Shown here: positions 54,810-63,455 of the stretch, one piece after another
Layout of the letters: each line of letters starts with the position of its first letter
How positions within the stretch are numbered: the stretch's first letter is position 1
Assembly (NCBI GenBank): GCA_022647575.1
Contig: JALCKY010000001.1
Span: forward strand, 434,001-498,000
Source: Lachnospiraceae bacterium
GTDB lineage: Bacteria; Bacillota; Clostridia; Lachnospirales; Lachnospiraceae
Direction: 5' to 3'
DNA length: 64,000 nucleotides
The notes under the pieces: generated by a model
What the model saw: only the letters and a program-made list of their open reading frames with translations
Databases searched by the model: none
Told to the model about the DNA's origin: nothing
Program-made: the position numbers and the translations under genes

Positions 54810-57245
54810 ATGAAATACGGCTATTTCGACGACGCAGCCAGGGAGTATGTCATTACTTCCCCGCGTACGCCTCTCCCCTGGATCAATTATCTGGGCAGTG
54901 AAGATTTCTTTTCCCTGATTTCAAATACATGCGGAGGCTACAGCTTCTACAAGGATGCCAAGCTTCTCAGGCTTACCCGCTATCGCTACAATAATGTCCC
55001 GTCCGACAGCAACGGCCGCTACTACTATATCAAGGACGGCAGCACAGTCTGGAATCCGGGCTGGCAGCCGACGCAGACAGAGCTTGACTCCTACTCCTGC
55101 CGGCACGGGCTCGGCTATTCCGTCATCCGGGGCGAAAAGAATTCTCTTTCGGCAGAAGTAACTGCTTTCGTTCCCCTCGGCTACAGCTGCGAAGTGAACA
55201 AGCTGGTCCTGAAGAATACGGGAAATGAACCCAAATCCTTCTCGCTCTATTCTTACGTGGAATTCTGTTTCTGGAATGCGATGGACGACATGACGAACTT
55301 CCAGCGCAACTTCAGTCTTGCGGAAGTCGAGGTGGACGGTTCGGACATTTATCATAAAACAGAGTACCGCGAGCGCCGGAACCATTACGCCGTCTGGTCC
55401 GTCAATGTTCCGGTTGACGGTTTTGACACGGACCGCGAAGTTTTCATGGGGCCCTACGGCTCCAATGCAAAGCCGCAGACGGTCTGCGAAGATTCCCCCA
55501 AAAACTCCATGGTATGCAGCTGGGCTGCCGTAGGCTCGCACTGCATCCGCCTGACTCTGCAGCCGGGTGAAGAAAAAGCACTGGTCTTCGTCCTGGCCTA
55601 TATTGAAAATGACAAAGACCATAAATGGGAATCGCAGAATGTCATCGATAAAACGAAAGCAAGAGAACTGCTGTCCCATTTCCGTACGGCGCAGCAGTGC
55701 GATGCAGCACTTAAAAAGCTGCGCGCAAACTGGAGTTCCCTTCTTTCAAATTACTCCGTGGACATCGCCGACGACCGCGTCGGACGGATGGTCAATATCT
55801 GGAACCAGTATCAATGCATGGTTACCTTCAACATGTCGCGCTCCGCTTCCTACTATGAATCCGGAACCGGACGGGGCATGGGCTTCCGCGACTCAAGCCA
55901 GGATCTTCTCGGCTTTGTGCATATGATTCCGGAACGGGCGCGCCAGAGGATTCTGGATATTGCCGCAACACAGTTCCCGGACGGGTCCGCCTATCATCAG
56001 TATCAGCCCCTGACAAAAACCGGCAACCTGGATATCGGTTCCGGCTTCAATGACGATCCTCTCTGGCTGATTGCAGGCGTCGATGCCTATCTCCGCGAGA
56101 CAGGCGATTTCTCGATCCTTGAGGAAAGCGTACCCTTCGATAACGACGAAAGCCAGGCGGCTCCCCTGATGGAGCATCTTCGCCGCTCCTTCAATTACAC
56201 CGCGGCTCATCTCGGACCGCATCATCTTCCCCTGATCGGAAGGGCGGACTGGAATGACTGCCTGAACCTGAACTGCTTCTCCGACACGCCGGGCGAATCT
56301 TTCCAGACGGTCGAAAACAACGATACGGGCATGGCTGAATCCGTCTTCATTGCCGGAATGTTCGGCGCTTACGGATCCGCCTATGCGGACATCTGCCGTC
56401 ACACAGGTCTTGCGGACGAAGGTGAAAAAGCTGACCGGCTTGTTTCCGATATGAGGGCGGCCGTCCTGAAGGACGGCTGGGACGGGGCGTGGTTCCTCCG
56501 CGCTTATGATGCCTTCGGCAGGAAAGTCGGATCGTCCGAATGCAGCGAGGGCAGCATTTTCATTGAACCGCAGGGCTTCTGCGTGATCGGCGGCATCGGG
56601 ATCAAAACCGGTGAGGCAGAAAAAGCGCTTGCTTCCGTGAAGGAGAAACTGGATACCCGGTACGGCATCGTCCTTCTGCAGCCTGCCTACCAGACCTATC
56701 ATATCGAGCTCGGTGAGATTTCTTCCTATCCGCCGGGATACAAGGAAAATGCCGGAATCTTCTGCCACAACAATCCATGGATTTCCATCGCGGAAACCTG
56801 CATCGGTCACGGCACCAGGGCTTTTGAGATCTACAGCCGCATCTCTCCTGCTTTCCTTCAGGACATATCCGAAATCCACCGGACGGAGCCGTATGTCTAT
56901 TCCCAGATGATTGCCGGAAAAGACGCGGTGCGCTTCGGGGAATCCAAGAACAGCTGGCTCACCGGAACCGCCGCCTGGAATTTCGTTGATATTTCGCAGG
57001 CAATCCTGGGCGTTCATCCGACCCTTGACGGCCTTTCCATCGATCCCTGCATTCCGAAGGACTGGAAGGGCTATACCGTCACGCGTAAATACCGCGGCGT
57101 GACGTATGTGATCCGGATCAGCAATCCGGACGGCGTCGAGCACGGGATCCGCTCCATGACGGCAGACGGACAGCCGGTCAGCGGGAATCTGGTTCCGATC
57201 CCTCAGGGAAAGGATACCTGCAGCGTAGACGTCGTCATGGGCTGA
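54810..57245 (+). CDS. Cellobiose phosphorylase (glycoside hydrolase family 94)
   Basis: 811 residues, the same length class as clostridial cellobiose phosphorylases. The N-terminal beta-sandwich ([24 protein letters not shown]) precedes the (alpha/alpha)6 barrel with the general acid Asp in [10 protein letters not shown] near residue 480, and [20 protein letters not shown] near 350 is a family signature. The enzyme splits cellobiose with phosphate to glucose-1-phosphate and glucose in the cytoplasm. Glucose-1-phosphate is also the substrate of RfbF in this window, though the genes are far apart. A cellodextrin-specific relative cannot be excluded. Confidence 0.9.
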   Translation: MKYGYFDDAAREYVITSPRTPLPWINYLGSEDFFSLISNTCGGYSFYKDAKLLRLTRYRYNNVPSDSNGRYYYIKDGSTVWNPGWQPTQTELDSYSCRHGLGYSVIRGEKNSLSAEVTAFVPLGYSCEVNKLVLKNTGNEPKSFSLYSYVEFCFWNAMDDMTNFQRNFSLAEVEVDGSDIYHKTEYRERRNHYAVWSVNVPVDGFDTDREVFMGPYGSNAKPQTVCEDSPKNSMVCSWAAVGSHCIRLTLQPGEEKALVFVLAYIENDKDHKWESQNVIDKTKARELLSHFRTAQQCDAALKKLRANWSSLLSNYSVDIADDRVGRMVNIWNQYQCMVTFNMSRSASYYESGTGRGMGFRDSSQDLLGFVHMIPERARQRILDIAATQFPDGSAYHQYQPLTKTGNLDIGSGFNDDPLWLIAGVDAYLRETGDFSILEESVPFDNDESQAAPLMEHLRRSFNYTAAHLGPHHLPLIGRADWNDCLNLNCFSDTPGESFQTVENNDTGMAESVFIAGMFGAYGSAYADICRHTGLADEGEKADRLVSDMRAAVLKDGWDGAWFLRAYDAFGRKVGSSECSEGSIFIEPQGFCVIGGIGIKTGEAEKALASVKEKLDTRYGIVLLQPAYQTYHIELGEISSYPPGYKENAGIFCHNNPWISIAETCIGHGTRAFEIYSRISPAFLQDISEIHRTEPYVYSQMIAGKDAVRFGESKNSWLTGTAAWNFVDISQAILGVHPTLDGLSIDPCIPKDWKGYTVTRKYRGVTYVIRISNPDGVEHGIRSMTADGQPVSGNLVPIPQGKDTCSVDVVMG

Positions 57246-57307
57246 TTCTTTTCCTTTTCCTTCTCTTTCCCCGCATCATAAAAAACGTGCCTTCGGCACT
57301 TCAGCTC

Positions 57308-57345
57308 CCCTGCCCCTCATTCATGAGGGGTAGGGATTTCTTTTT
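57308..57345 (+). terminator. Terminator hairpin after the GH94 gene, at the left side of the IS91-like element
   Basis: A 12-base stem with one G-T pair (57308-57319 with 57324-57335, loop TTCA), followed by ATTTCTTTTT. The final GGGATTTCTTTTT (57333-57345) recurs exactly at 58881-58893 on the other side of the transposase, so this may be the element's left end rather than a host terminator. Confidence 0.7.
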
Positions 57346-57371
57346 GTATCGGTTTGATTCATAATAGCTGC

Positions 57372-58559
57372 ATGAACATACTCCAGAGAATCTTCAGGGA
57401 TCATTACGAGGAGATCATCTATACGATGCATCCCCGCCCATCGGTCGTCGAGAACATCGACAAGATGATCAACTGCGGCGATCCCTCTTTCGGCGGTGCC
57501 ATGTATGGCTGTCCTGTCTGCGGGAAAATGAAGTTCGTCCCTTTCCGCTGCCACAGCCGTTTCTGCCCTACATGCGGGAATAAGTATTCCATCGACCGTA
57601 CCCTCGCCATGTCCTTCAAGATCGTCAATGTCCGGCACCGCCACTGCGTCTTCACCATTGCGGAAGAGCTGCGGCCTTTCTTCCTCGCCGACCGCTCCCT
57701 CCTGAACTGTCTTTTCTCTGCCGTAAGGAGCGTCATCCTGCGCATGTTCCTTAAGATGAACAAATCCCAGTCCTTCACTCCCGGATTCATCTGCGTCCTC
57801 CACACCTTCGGCCGCGACCTGAAGTGGAACCCCCATATCCACTGCCTGATCTCCGAAGGCGGCCTGGGGAACAGCGGCCTGTGGCGGAACGTCAGATATT
57901 TCAATTACACGCTCCTCCGCGATTCCTTCCAGACAGCCCTCCTCAATGAACTGGAGCAAAGGCTCGGGCCGTCCTTCAAACGGGTGAAGTCCTCCGTCTA
58001 CCGTGACCATAAGAACGGCTTCTATGTCTACGCCAAGCCAAGAAAATGCGACCCGGGCACCGTTATCAAATATATCGGCCGTTATCTCGGACGCCCCGTG
58101 ATCGCCACGTCACGGATCGACAGCTATGACGGCGATCATGTCACCTTCCATTACAACCGCCACGAGGATGAACGGCTCGTCACCGAGACCATCCCCGTCC
58201 TGGAGTTCATCGAACGGCTGATCCGCCACATCCCGGAAAAACATTTCAAGATGATCCGCTATTACGGCCTTTACGCCCGCCATCGTGAGTCCGACAAAAA
58301 ACTCAACCGGGCCATCTCTCTGGAAAAGCACAAGGTGTTCCTGTCCTTCAACCGCTGGCGCGAGTGCATCCTCTTCTCCTTCGGATACGACCCGCTGAAA
58401 TGCCCGGCCTGCGGAACCACCATGCTCTTCCTGGAGCTCTACCATAACCACCATCGCGTCCCTCTGGATGAAATGTACCGAAAGGCAATGGCTAAGGCCC
58501 ATGGGTGCCGTTCCCCTGCATCCTCCCGTTATTCTGACAGATGCCTCCATCTGTGCTAA
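57372..58559 (+). CDS. IS91-family transposase (HUH, Y-type)
   Basis: 395 residues from the ATG at 57372; a TTG at 57354 in frame is an alternative and neither has a clear ribosome site. The N-terminal zinc-binding domain has CPVCGK and CHSRFCPTCGNKYS. The HUH metal motif is WNPHIHCLISEGG, and the tyrosine motif is IKYIGRYLGRPVIATSRI. A C-terminal CPACG knuckle follows. The protein nicks one strand and drives rolling-circle transposition. All motifs are intact, so the copy may be active. Confidence 0.92.
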   Translation: MNILQRIFRDHYEEIIYTMHPRPSVVENIDKMINCGDPSFGGAMYGCPVCGKMKFVPFRCHSRFCPTCGNKYSIDRTLAMSFKIVNVRHRHCVFTIAEELRPFFLADRSLLNCLFSAVRSVILRMFLKMNKSQSFTPGFICVLHTFGRDLKWNPHIHCLISEGGLGNSGLWRNVRYFNYTLLRDSFQTALLNELEQRLGPSFKRVKSSVYRDHKNGFYVYAKPRKCDPGTVIKYIGRYLGRPVIATSRIDSYDGDHVTFHYNRHEDERLVTETIPVLEFIERLIRHIPEKHFKMIRYYGLYARHRESDKKLNRAISLEKHKVFLSFNRWRECILFSFGYDPLKCPACGTTMLFLELYHNHHRVPLDEMYRKAMAKAHGCRSPASSRYSDRCLHLC

Positions 58560-58587
58560 TATAGATTCAGGAATGGAGGAACCCGCT

Positions 58588-58767
58588 ATGGCCGATCATA
58601 CAGAGGAACTCAGGAAACAATATATGCAGTCCCCGCCGGAAGGAATGACATCGGAAGATGTCCGTACGATGAGTGACGACGACCTCCTGGACATGGACTA
58701 CTTCTTACACGAAGACGATGACCTTGATGAAGACGGTGAAGGTGAGGAAGGCTTCTATATCTTCTGA
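58588..58767 (+). CDS. Small acidic protein accompanying the IS91 transposase
   Basis: 59 residues with GGAGGA 7 bases before the ATG. Sequence features: MTSEDVRTMSDDDLLDMDYFLHED followed by an Asp/Glu/Gly run and an aromatic end (GFYIF). Strongly acidic, no membrane helix, no cysteine. It starts 28 bases after the transposase stop, inside the repeats that bound the element, so it is probably a passenger or accessory gene. Function unknown; a DNA-mimic or transposase-modulating role is speculation. Confidence 0.7.
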   Translation: MADHTEELRKQYMQSPPEGMTSEDVRTMSDDDLLDMDYFLHEDDDLDEDGEGEEGFYIF

Positions 58768-58854
58768 TCCCCAACGGTCTGTTTGCTGACCCCTTCTTTC
58801 ACCACCTTCTTTTTTTCTGCTTTTTTCCAAAAAGAGGAATTTCCTATAATGTAA

Positions 58855-58894
58855 AAAAAAGAAATCCCGTTCCGGAGAATGGGATTTCTTTTTT
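58855..58894. terminator. Bidirectional terminator hairpin at the right side of the IS91-like element
   Basis: 14-base perfect stem AAAAAAGAAATCCC / GGGATTTCTTTTTT with a 12-base loop, with T-runs in both directions. It can end both the IS transcript and, on the minus strand, the rplQ transcript whose stop is at 58929. Confidence 0.85.
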
Positions 58895-58928
58895 GATTTC
58901 TGTTCAGCTGTAAAAACAATCTGACGGA

Positions 58929-59465
58929 TTATACCAGTTCCAGGAGAACCTTCATTGCTGCATCGCCCGGACGCTGTTCGATCTTCACGATTCTAGTGTA
59001 GCCGCCGTTGCGGTTCGCATATTTCGGAGCGATCTCATCAAACATCTTCTGCGGCATATCAACGCTCTTGGTTCCGGCTTTGCGGCCTTTTCCGGCCTTC
59101 GGAACTTCCGTTACCGGATAGAACACGCTGGCCATCTTCCGTCTTGCATGAAGTCTGGACGGGGAATCCTTCTGGATATCCTTCTCGACTTCGTCATAAA
59201 CGGTAACCTTCTTGCCGTCCTTTACTTCCTTGACTCTCTTGCCGTCTTTATCCTTCTTTGCAACTTTCGCCTTGACCTTGACGGTTTCATAATTGTCTTT
59301 TTCCCTGACTGCCATGGCAATCAGTCCTTCGGCAATTTTAGCCGTTTCTTTTGCTTTGGCTTCCGTTGTAATGATTCTTCCGTGATAAAGAAGGTTTGTT
59401 ACCTGATTCCTCAGCAGTGCTTTCCTCTGAGAGGATGTCCTGCTCAGTTTTCTGTATCCAGCCAT
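58929..59465 (-). CDS. rplQ: 50S ribosomal protein L17 with lysine-rich insertion
   Basis: 178 residues against ~120 in most bacteria. The N-terminus (YRKLSRTSSQRKALLRNQVTNLLYHGRI) and C-terminus (YANRNGGYTRIVKIEQRPGDAAMKVLLELV) are standard L17. Between about residues 60 and 105 a charged insert (KVAKKDKDGKRVKEVKDGKK...) is added, with a second short one near 118-135. Long L17 forms are known in Clostridia. Last gene of the rpoA unit. Confidence 0.95.
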   Translation of the reverse strand: MAGYRKLSRTSSQRKALLRNQVTNLLYHGRIITTEAKAKETAKIAEGLIAMAVREKDNYETVKVKAKVAKKDKDGKRVKEVKDGKKVTVYDEVEKDIQKDSPSRLHARRKMASVFYPVTEVPKAGKGRKAGTKSVDMPQKMFDEIAPKYANRNGGYTRIVKIEQRPGDAAMKVLLELV

Positions 59466-59559
59466 TTCCTAATCCTCCATCTGCGGTACATAGTCCGTCA
59501 TGCTCTTTCGGTCTTACTGACGGTATGCTGTAAAACCGCTGTTGTCGCCTTTTGCAGGC

Positions 59560-60525
59560 TTACTCGTCGCTTGGTTTCAGCTGCAGCCCCAGCTCTTTCA
59601 ACTTGGCAAGCACTTCTTCCAGTGACTTGCGGCCGAGATTGCGGACCTTCATCATATCTTCCGAGGTCTTGTTGCACAGTTCCTCGACCGTATTAATGCC
59701 GGCTCTCTTGAGGCAGTTGTAAGAACGGACGGAAAGTTCAAGTTCGTCAATGTTCATTTCCAGAACTTTTTCCTTCTCGTTGTCTTCTTTCTCGATCATG
59801 ACTTCGGCCGACTTAGCCGTCTCCGTCAGATCCACGAACAGTTTCAGATGTTCGCTCAGTACTTTTGCGGCAAGGCTGACAGCTTCTTCAGGAGTCATCG
59901 TGCCTTTTGTCCACACGTCGAGCGTCAGCTTGTCAAAATCCGTCTGCTGTCCGACACGTGTATTCTCGACATTCATGTTCACACGTTCGACCGGAGTGTA
60001 GATGGAGTCGACCGCAATGACACCGATTGGCATATCCTCGGTCTTGCCTCTGTCCGCGCTGATGTAGCCGCGGCCCTTCGTGATGGTCAGCTCCATATAG
60101 AGCTTGGCATCTTTACGCCCGGAAACGGTAGCGATCACAAGGTCGGGATTCATGATCTCGATATCGGAATCAACCTGGATATCCGATGCATGGACGACGC
60201 CTTCGCCTTCATACTCGATATAGGCCGTCTTCGGTTCATCCGTTGAGGAATTGTTGCGGATTGCAAGGCTCTTGATGTTCATGATGATTTCAGTGACATC
60301 TTCCTTAACGCCCGGAATCGTGCTGAATTCATGAAGGACACCGTCAATCTTGACCTGGCTAACCGCTGCGCCCGGAAGGGAGGAAAGCATGATTCTTCTC
60401 AGAGAATTTCCGAGAGTCGTACCATAACCCCTTTCCAGAGGCTCCACGACGAATTTCCCGTATTTTTTATCCTCCGAAACATCCTCAATCGTGATCTTCG
60501 GTTTGTTAAAGTCAAACACAGGCAA
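59560..60525 (-). CDS. rpoA: RNA polymerase alpha subunit
   Basis: 321 residues. The N-terminal dimerisation domain begins [41 protein letters not shown], and the C-terminal DNA-binding domain has [43 protein letters not shown] in full over ~245-290. A flexible acidic linker joins them. It nucleates polymerase assembly. 18 bases after rpsD; 94 bases before rplQ. Confidence 0.98.
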   Translation of the reverse strand: MPVFDFNKPKITIEDVSEDKKYGKFVVEPLERGYGTTLGNSLRRIMLSSLPGAAVSQVKIDGVLHEFSTIPGVKEDVTEIIMNIKSLAIRNNSSTDEPKTAYIEYEGEGVVHASDIQVDSDIEIMNPDLVIATVSGRKDAKLYMELTITKGRGYISADRGKTEDMPIGVIAVDSIYTPVERVNMNVENTRVGQQTDFDKLTLDVWTKGTMTPEEAVSLAAKVLSEHLKLFVDLTETAKSAEVMIEKEDNEKEKVLEMNIDELELSVRSYNCLKRAGINTVEELCNKTSEDMMKVRNLGRKSLEEVLAKLKELGLQLKPSDE

Positions 60526-60543
60526 TTTCCTCCTTTACGGTGA

Positions 60544-61164
60544 TTACTTGGAATACAACTCGACGATCAGCATTTCGTTTACCGGAACTTCGATCGCATC
60601 CCTTGCCGGAGCTTCCTTCACGACGCCCGAAAGGTTCGCCGGATCGGCTTCCAGCCATGCCGGAACAAGTCTTCCTGCCGTTGCAGCGAGGATTCCTTCG
60701 TGTCCCTTGTCTTCACCGTTGCCCTTGTATCTTGCTGAAGAACGTTTATTTTCTCTGATCTCGACCTTATCGCCCGGCTTTACCTGGTAGGACGGAATGT
60801 TGACAATCTGTCCGTTGACCAGTACGTGACGATGATCCACGATCTGTCTTGCTTCGCGTCTCGTTCTTGCATAGCCGAGACGGAACAGAACGTTATCAAG
60901 CCTCAGCTCCAGCATGACCATCAGGTTTTCGCCTGTCATGCCTTTCATCTGATCGGCTTTTTCATAATAATTGCGGAACGGCTTTTCAAGAACGCCGTAA
61001 ATGAACTTCGCTTTCTGTTTCTCGCGAAGCTGCTGGCCGTACTCGGAAACTTTCCTTCCGCTTCTCTTCAATTCCCTGGAAGATTTCTTATCAAGACCGA
61101 GCACAGACGGCTCAAGGCCAAGTGCCCTGCATCTCTTCAGGACAGGTACTCTGTTTACTGCCAT
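60544..61164 (-). CDS. rpsD: 30S ribosomal protein S4
   Basis: 206 residues. The S4 RNA-binding domain is in LELRLDNVLFRLGYARTRREARQIVDHRHVLVNGQIVNIPSY near 85-126. The N-terminal segment has only one cysteine (KRCRALG), so it is the zinc-free form. S4 starts 30S assembly and in many bacteria regulates its own unit. It lies between rpsK and rpoA. Confidence 0.97.
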   Translation of the reverse strand: MAVNRVPVLKRCRALGLEPSVLGLDKKSSRELKRSGRKVSEYGQQLREKQKAKFIYGVLEKPFRNYYEKADQMKGMTGENLMVMLELRLDNVLFRLGYARTRREARQIVDHRHVLVNGQIVNIPSYQVKPGDKVEIRENKRSSARYKGNGEDKGHEGILAATAGRLVPAWLEADPANLSGVVKEAPARDAIEVPVNEMLIVELYSK

Positions 61165-61187
61165 GTATCATTTCCTCCTTGTGAAAG

Positions 61188-61598
61188 TTACACTCTTCTG
61201 CGTTTCGGCGGGCGGCATCCGTTATGCGGAACCGGTGTGCAGTCTTCGATGGAAAGGACCTGAAGTCCGGATGCTGAAAGGGCGCGGATCGCGGCCTCTC
61301 TTCCGGAACCCGGACCTTTGACGAATACGTCAACGGTCTTCAGTCCGTGCGGCAGGGCTGCCTTTGTAGCGGTCTCTGCTGCCATCTGAGCTGCATAAGG
61401 AGTAGATTTCCTTGAACCGCGGAATCCCAGGCCGCCTGCAGACGCCCATGAAATGGCGTTGCCTTCGCTGTCAGTCAGTGTAATGATCGTGTTATTGAAA
61501 GATGACTGAATATGTGCCTGTCCATGTTCAACGTTTTTTCTGATGCGGCGTTTAGCTGCCGACTTTTTCGCTGATGAAGCGACTTTTTTCTCTGGCAT
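61188..61598 (-). CDS. rpsK: 30S ribosomal protein S11
   Basis: 136 residues. After a Lys/Ala-rich N-terminus comes [47 protein letters not shown], the S11 core, and the end [19 protein letters not shown]11 forms part of the 30S platform near the mRNA exit. 44 bases after rpsM. Confidence 0.98.
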   Translation of the reverse strand: MPEKKVASSAKKSAAKRRIRKNVEHGQAHIQSSFNNTIITLTDSEGNAISWASAGGLGFRGSRKSTPYAAQMAAETATKAALPHGLKTVDVFVKGPGSGREAAIRALSASGLQVLSIEDCTPVPHNGCRPPKRRRV

Positions 61599-61642
61599 AA
61601 AAACTAACCTACTTTCTTATGTTCTGTTAACAGTTCCGTTGC

Positions 61643-62011
61643 TTATTTCTTCTTGTTGGCGACCGTACGCTTCGGTCCCTTGCGGGTACGAGCGTTGTTC
61701 TTGGTATTCTGACCGCGAACCGGAAGCCCTTTTCTGTGACGAATGCCTCTGTAGCAGCCGATTTCCTGAAGCCGTTTGATATTCATGGCAACTTCACGGC
61801 GGAGATCGCCTTCCACGGTAACGGACGCATCCATGACGTCCTTGATCCTGTTCGCTTCCTCATCCGTCAGATCGCGGACGCGGGTGTTGGGATCAACTTT
61901 TGCTTCTTTGAGAATCCTGTTGGACTGGCTTCTGCCGATACCGTAAATATAGGTAAGGCCGATTTCAATCCGTTTGTCTCTCGGTAAATCTACTCCGGCT
62001 AAACGAGCCAT
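61643..62011 (-). CDS. rpsM: 30S ribosomal protein S13
   Basis: 122 residues: [33 protein letters not shown] at the N-terminus and [34 protein letters not shown] at the C-terminus. S13 contacts P-site tRNA and the 50S bridge. GGAGG precedes the ATG. A 218-base structured spacer separates it from rpmJ. Confidence 0.98.
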   Translation of the reverse strand: MARLAGVDLPRDKRIEIGLTYIYGIGRSQSNRILKEAKVDPNTRVRDLTDEEANRIKDVMDASVTVEGDLRREVAMNIKRLQEIGCYRGIRHRKGLPVRGQNTKNNARTRKGPKRTVANKKK

Positions 62012-62065
62012 CGCAATTCCTCCATCCTGTTACTCTTTGCTGTATTGTTTACGGTTTCCTAATTG

Positions 62066-62199
62066 GGGTGCGGAAGTACCGTACCCAGCCATGCCGAAAC
62101 ATGGCCTTTCCGGCGAAAGGGACGCGCCGGTATTAAGCACCTTATCGCGATGATTACTCATCAGCCGATAGATAAGATCTGCGCAGCCGCGTGCAGATC
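62066..62199 (-). promoter_or_regulatory. Structured spacer between rpmJ and rpsM (candidate ribosomal-protein leader)
   Basis: The 218-base gap 62012-62229 has no gene. It contains a series of hairpins in the minus-strand transcript: 62066-62073 with 62079-62086 (8 pairs), 62088-62093 with 62100-62105 (6), 62105-62110 with 62115-62120 (6), and 62176-62182 with 62193-62199 (7). No T-run follows any, so they are not terminators. A role in autoregulation of the rpsM-rpsK-rpsD-rpoA genes is possible but unproven. Confidence 0.5.
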
Positions 62200-62229
62200 A
62201 ATGCTTGTTGTACTGCCCGGGCAAATGAA

Positions 62230-62343
62230 TCAGCCCTGTCTCTGTTTGTGCTTCGGGTTCTCACAGATGATGCGGATCGAGCCCTTTCTCTTGATGACTT
62301 TGCACTTCTCACACATTGGTTTTACGGAAGATCTGACCTTCAT
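62230..62343 (-). CDS. rpmJ: 50S ribosomal protein L36
   Basis: 37 residues, [20 protein letters not shown] and onward, with C11, C14, C27 and H32 forming the zinc ribbon, so this is the zinc-binding form. AGGAGG lies before the ATG at 62343; a longer frame to 62418 is not L36-like. 78 bases after infA. Confidence 0.97.
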   Translation of the reverse strand: MKVRSSVKPMCEKCKVIKRKGSIRIICENPKHKQRQG

Positions 62344-62421
62344 TCTTAAACCTCCTTTCCGTAAATAGCGCACTGTCGCGCAATAAATAAGTATATCATA
62401 GGATTTTTCCTGATTCAAGGG

Positions 62422-62640
62422 TTATTTATCTCTCCAGATAATTCTTCCCTTGTCCAGATCGTACGGGGAAAGCTCGATCGTGACTTTGTCGCCCGGCAGG
62501 ATGCGGATGAAATTCATCCGGAGCTTCCCGCTGATGTGTGCCAGAACCACGTGCTTGTTCTGAAGCTCTACCTTGAACATTGCATTTGGCAGTTTCTCAA
62601 GAACTTTTCCTTCAACTTCAATTGCATCTGCCTTTGGCAT
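62422..62640 (-). CDS. infA: Translation initiation factor IF-1
   Basis: 72 residues, an OB-fold protein of exact family length: [21 protein letters not shown] near the start, and [27 protein letters not shown]. It binds the 30S A-site during initiation. It lies between map and rpmJ, the conserved order. Confidence 0.98.
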   Translation of the reverse strand: MPKADAIEVEGKVLEKLPNAMFKVELQNKHVVLAHISGKLRMNFIRILPGDKVTIELSPYDLDKGRIIWRDK

Positions 62641-62688
62641 ATAAAGAAAACCTCCGATTTACACTTCGCTTTTTTGGAAATGAAACAG

Positions 62689-63447
62689 TTATTTTTGCGT
62701 CAGCGTCAGGATTTCCGGATCCCCGTCCGTTATGAGGATGGTGTTCTCATAATGTGCGGAGAGCGATCCGTCCGCCGTCGTGACCGTCCAGTTATCGTCC
62801 GACCATTTGACATCTTTCGTTCCGATGTCGATCATCGGCTCGATTGCCAGGGTCATCCCCGGTTCGAGGAGCAGCCCTCTTCCCTTCTGCCGGAAGTTGG
62901 GGATCTGCGGCTCTTCATGGAGATGAGTCCCGATTCCGTGTCCGACCAGATCTTCAACGACTCCGTATCCGAAGCTTTCGGCATAGTCGCCGATCGCCGC
63001 CGATATCTCGTGAAGATGATGACCGGCTCTTGCGAATTTGATTCCTTCGAAAAAGCTCTGTCTGGTCACATCGATCAGCTGCTGCGCCTCAGGGCTGATT
63101 TTTCCGACCCCCCAGGTTCTTGCTGCATCGGAATGGTATCCCTTCCAAATGAGTCCGGCATCCAGGCTGACGATATCGCCTTCCTTAAGGATGCGCTTCC
63201 TGCTTGGGATTCCGTGCACGACCTCATCGTTCACGGAAACACAGATGGAAGCCGGATAGCCATTGTAATTCAGGAAATTCGGAATTCCGCCTTTTTCACG
63301 GATCAGCTGTTCCCCGTAGCGGTCGATATCCTTGGTGGATATGCCCGGCTTCACGAAATCCCTCAGTGCATTATGGACTTCTTCAAGGAGACGGCACGAT
63401 TCTCTCATCAGCTCGATTTCATGTTCTGTCTTGATCGTTACCGGCAT
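62689..63447 (-). CDS. map: Methionine aminopeptidase, type I
   Basis: 252 residues. Metal ligands: Asp pair in SLDAGLIWKGYHSDAARTW near 95-110, His in GHGIGTHLHEEP near 170, Glu in MTLAIEPM near 203 and the final Glu in HYENTILI near 235. It removes the initiator methionine from new proteins. There is no N-terminal zinc extension. 8 bases after adk; 48 before infA. Confidence 0.97.
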   Translation of the reverse strand: MPVTIKTEHEIELMRESCRLLEEVHNALRDFVKPGISTKDIDRYGEQLIREKGGIPNFLNYNGYPASICVSVNDEVVHGIPSRKRILKEGDIVSLDAGLIWKGYHSDAARTWGVGKISPEAQQLIDVTRQSFFEGIKFARAGHHLHEISAAIGDYAESFGYGVVEDLVGHGIGTHLHEEPQIPNFRQKGRGLLLEPGMTLAIEPMIDIGTKDVKWSDDNWTVTTADGSLSAHYENTILITDGDPEILTLTQK

Positions 63448-63455
63448 TTTATCTT

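Larger units (their letters stand above)
57308..58895 (+). mobile_element. IS91-like insertion sequence (ends approximate)
   Basis: The region holds a HUH-type transposase gene and a small acidic gene, bounded on both sides by hairpins ending in GGGATTTCTTTTT. IS91 elements move by rolling-circle replication and make no target duplication, so the ends cannot be fixed by direct repeats. It is inserted between the cellobiose locus and the ribosomal-protein cluster and interrupts no gene. Confidence 0.65.

Noticed and set aside
57287-57299. Short hairpin GTGCC-TTC-GGCAC with T-run on the minus strand, as a terminator
   Set aside because: The stem is only five bases and no minus-strand gene ends upstream of it; the plus-strand terminator at 57308-57345 explains the region better.
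62012-62229. Possible hammerhead ribozyme (CTGATGAG on the minus strand) in the rpmJ-rpsM spacer
   Set aside because: The required GAAA core after stem II and the flanking helices I and III are not present in the right positions.
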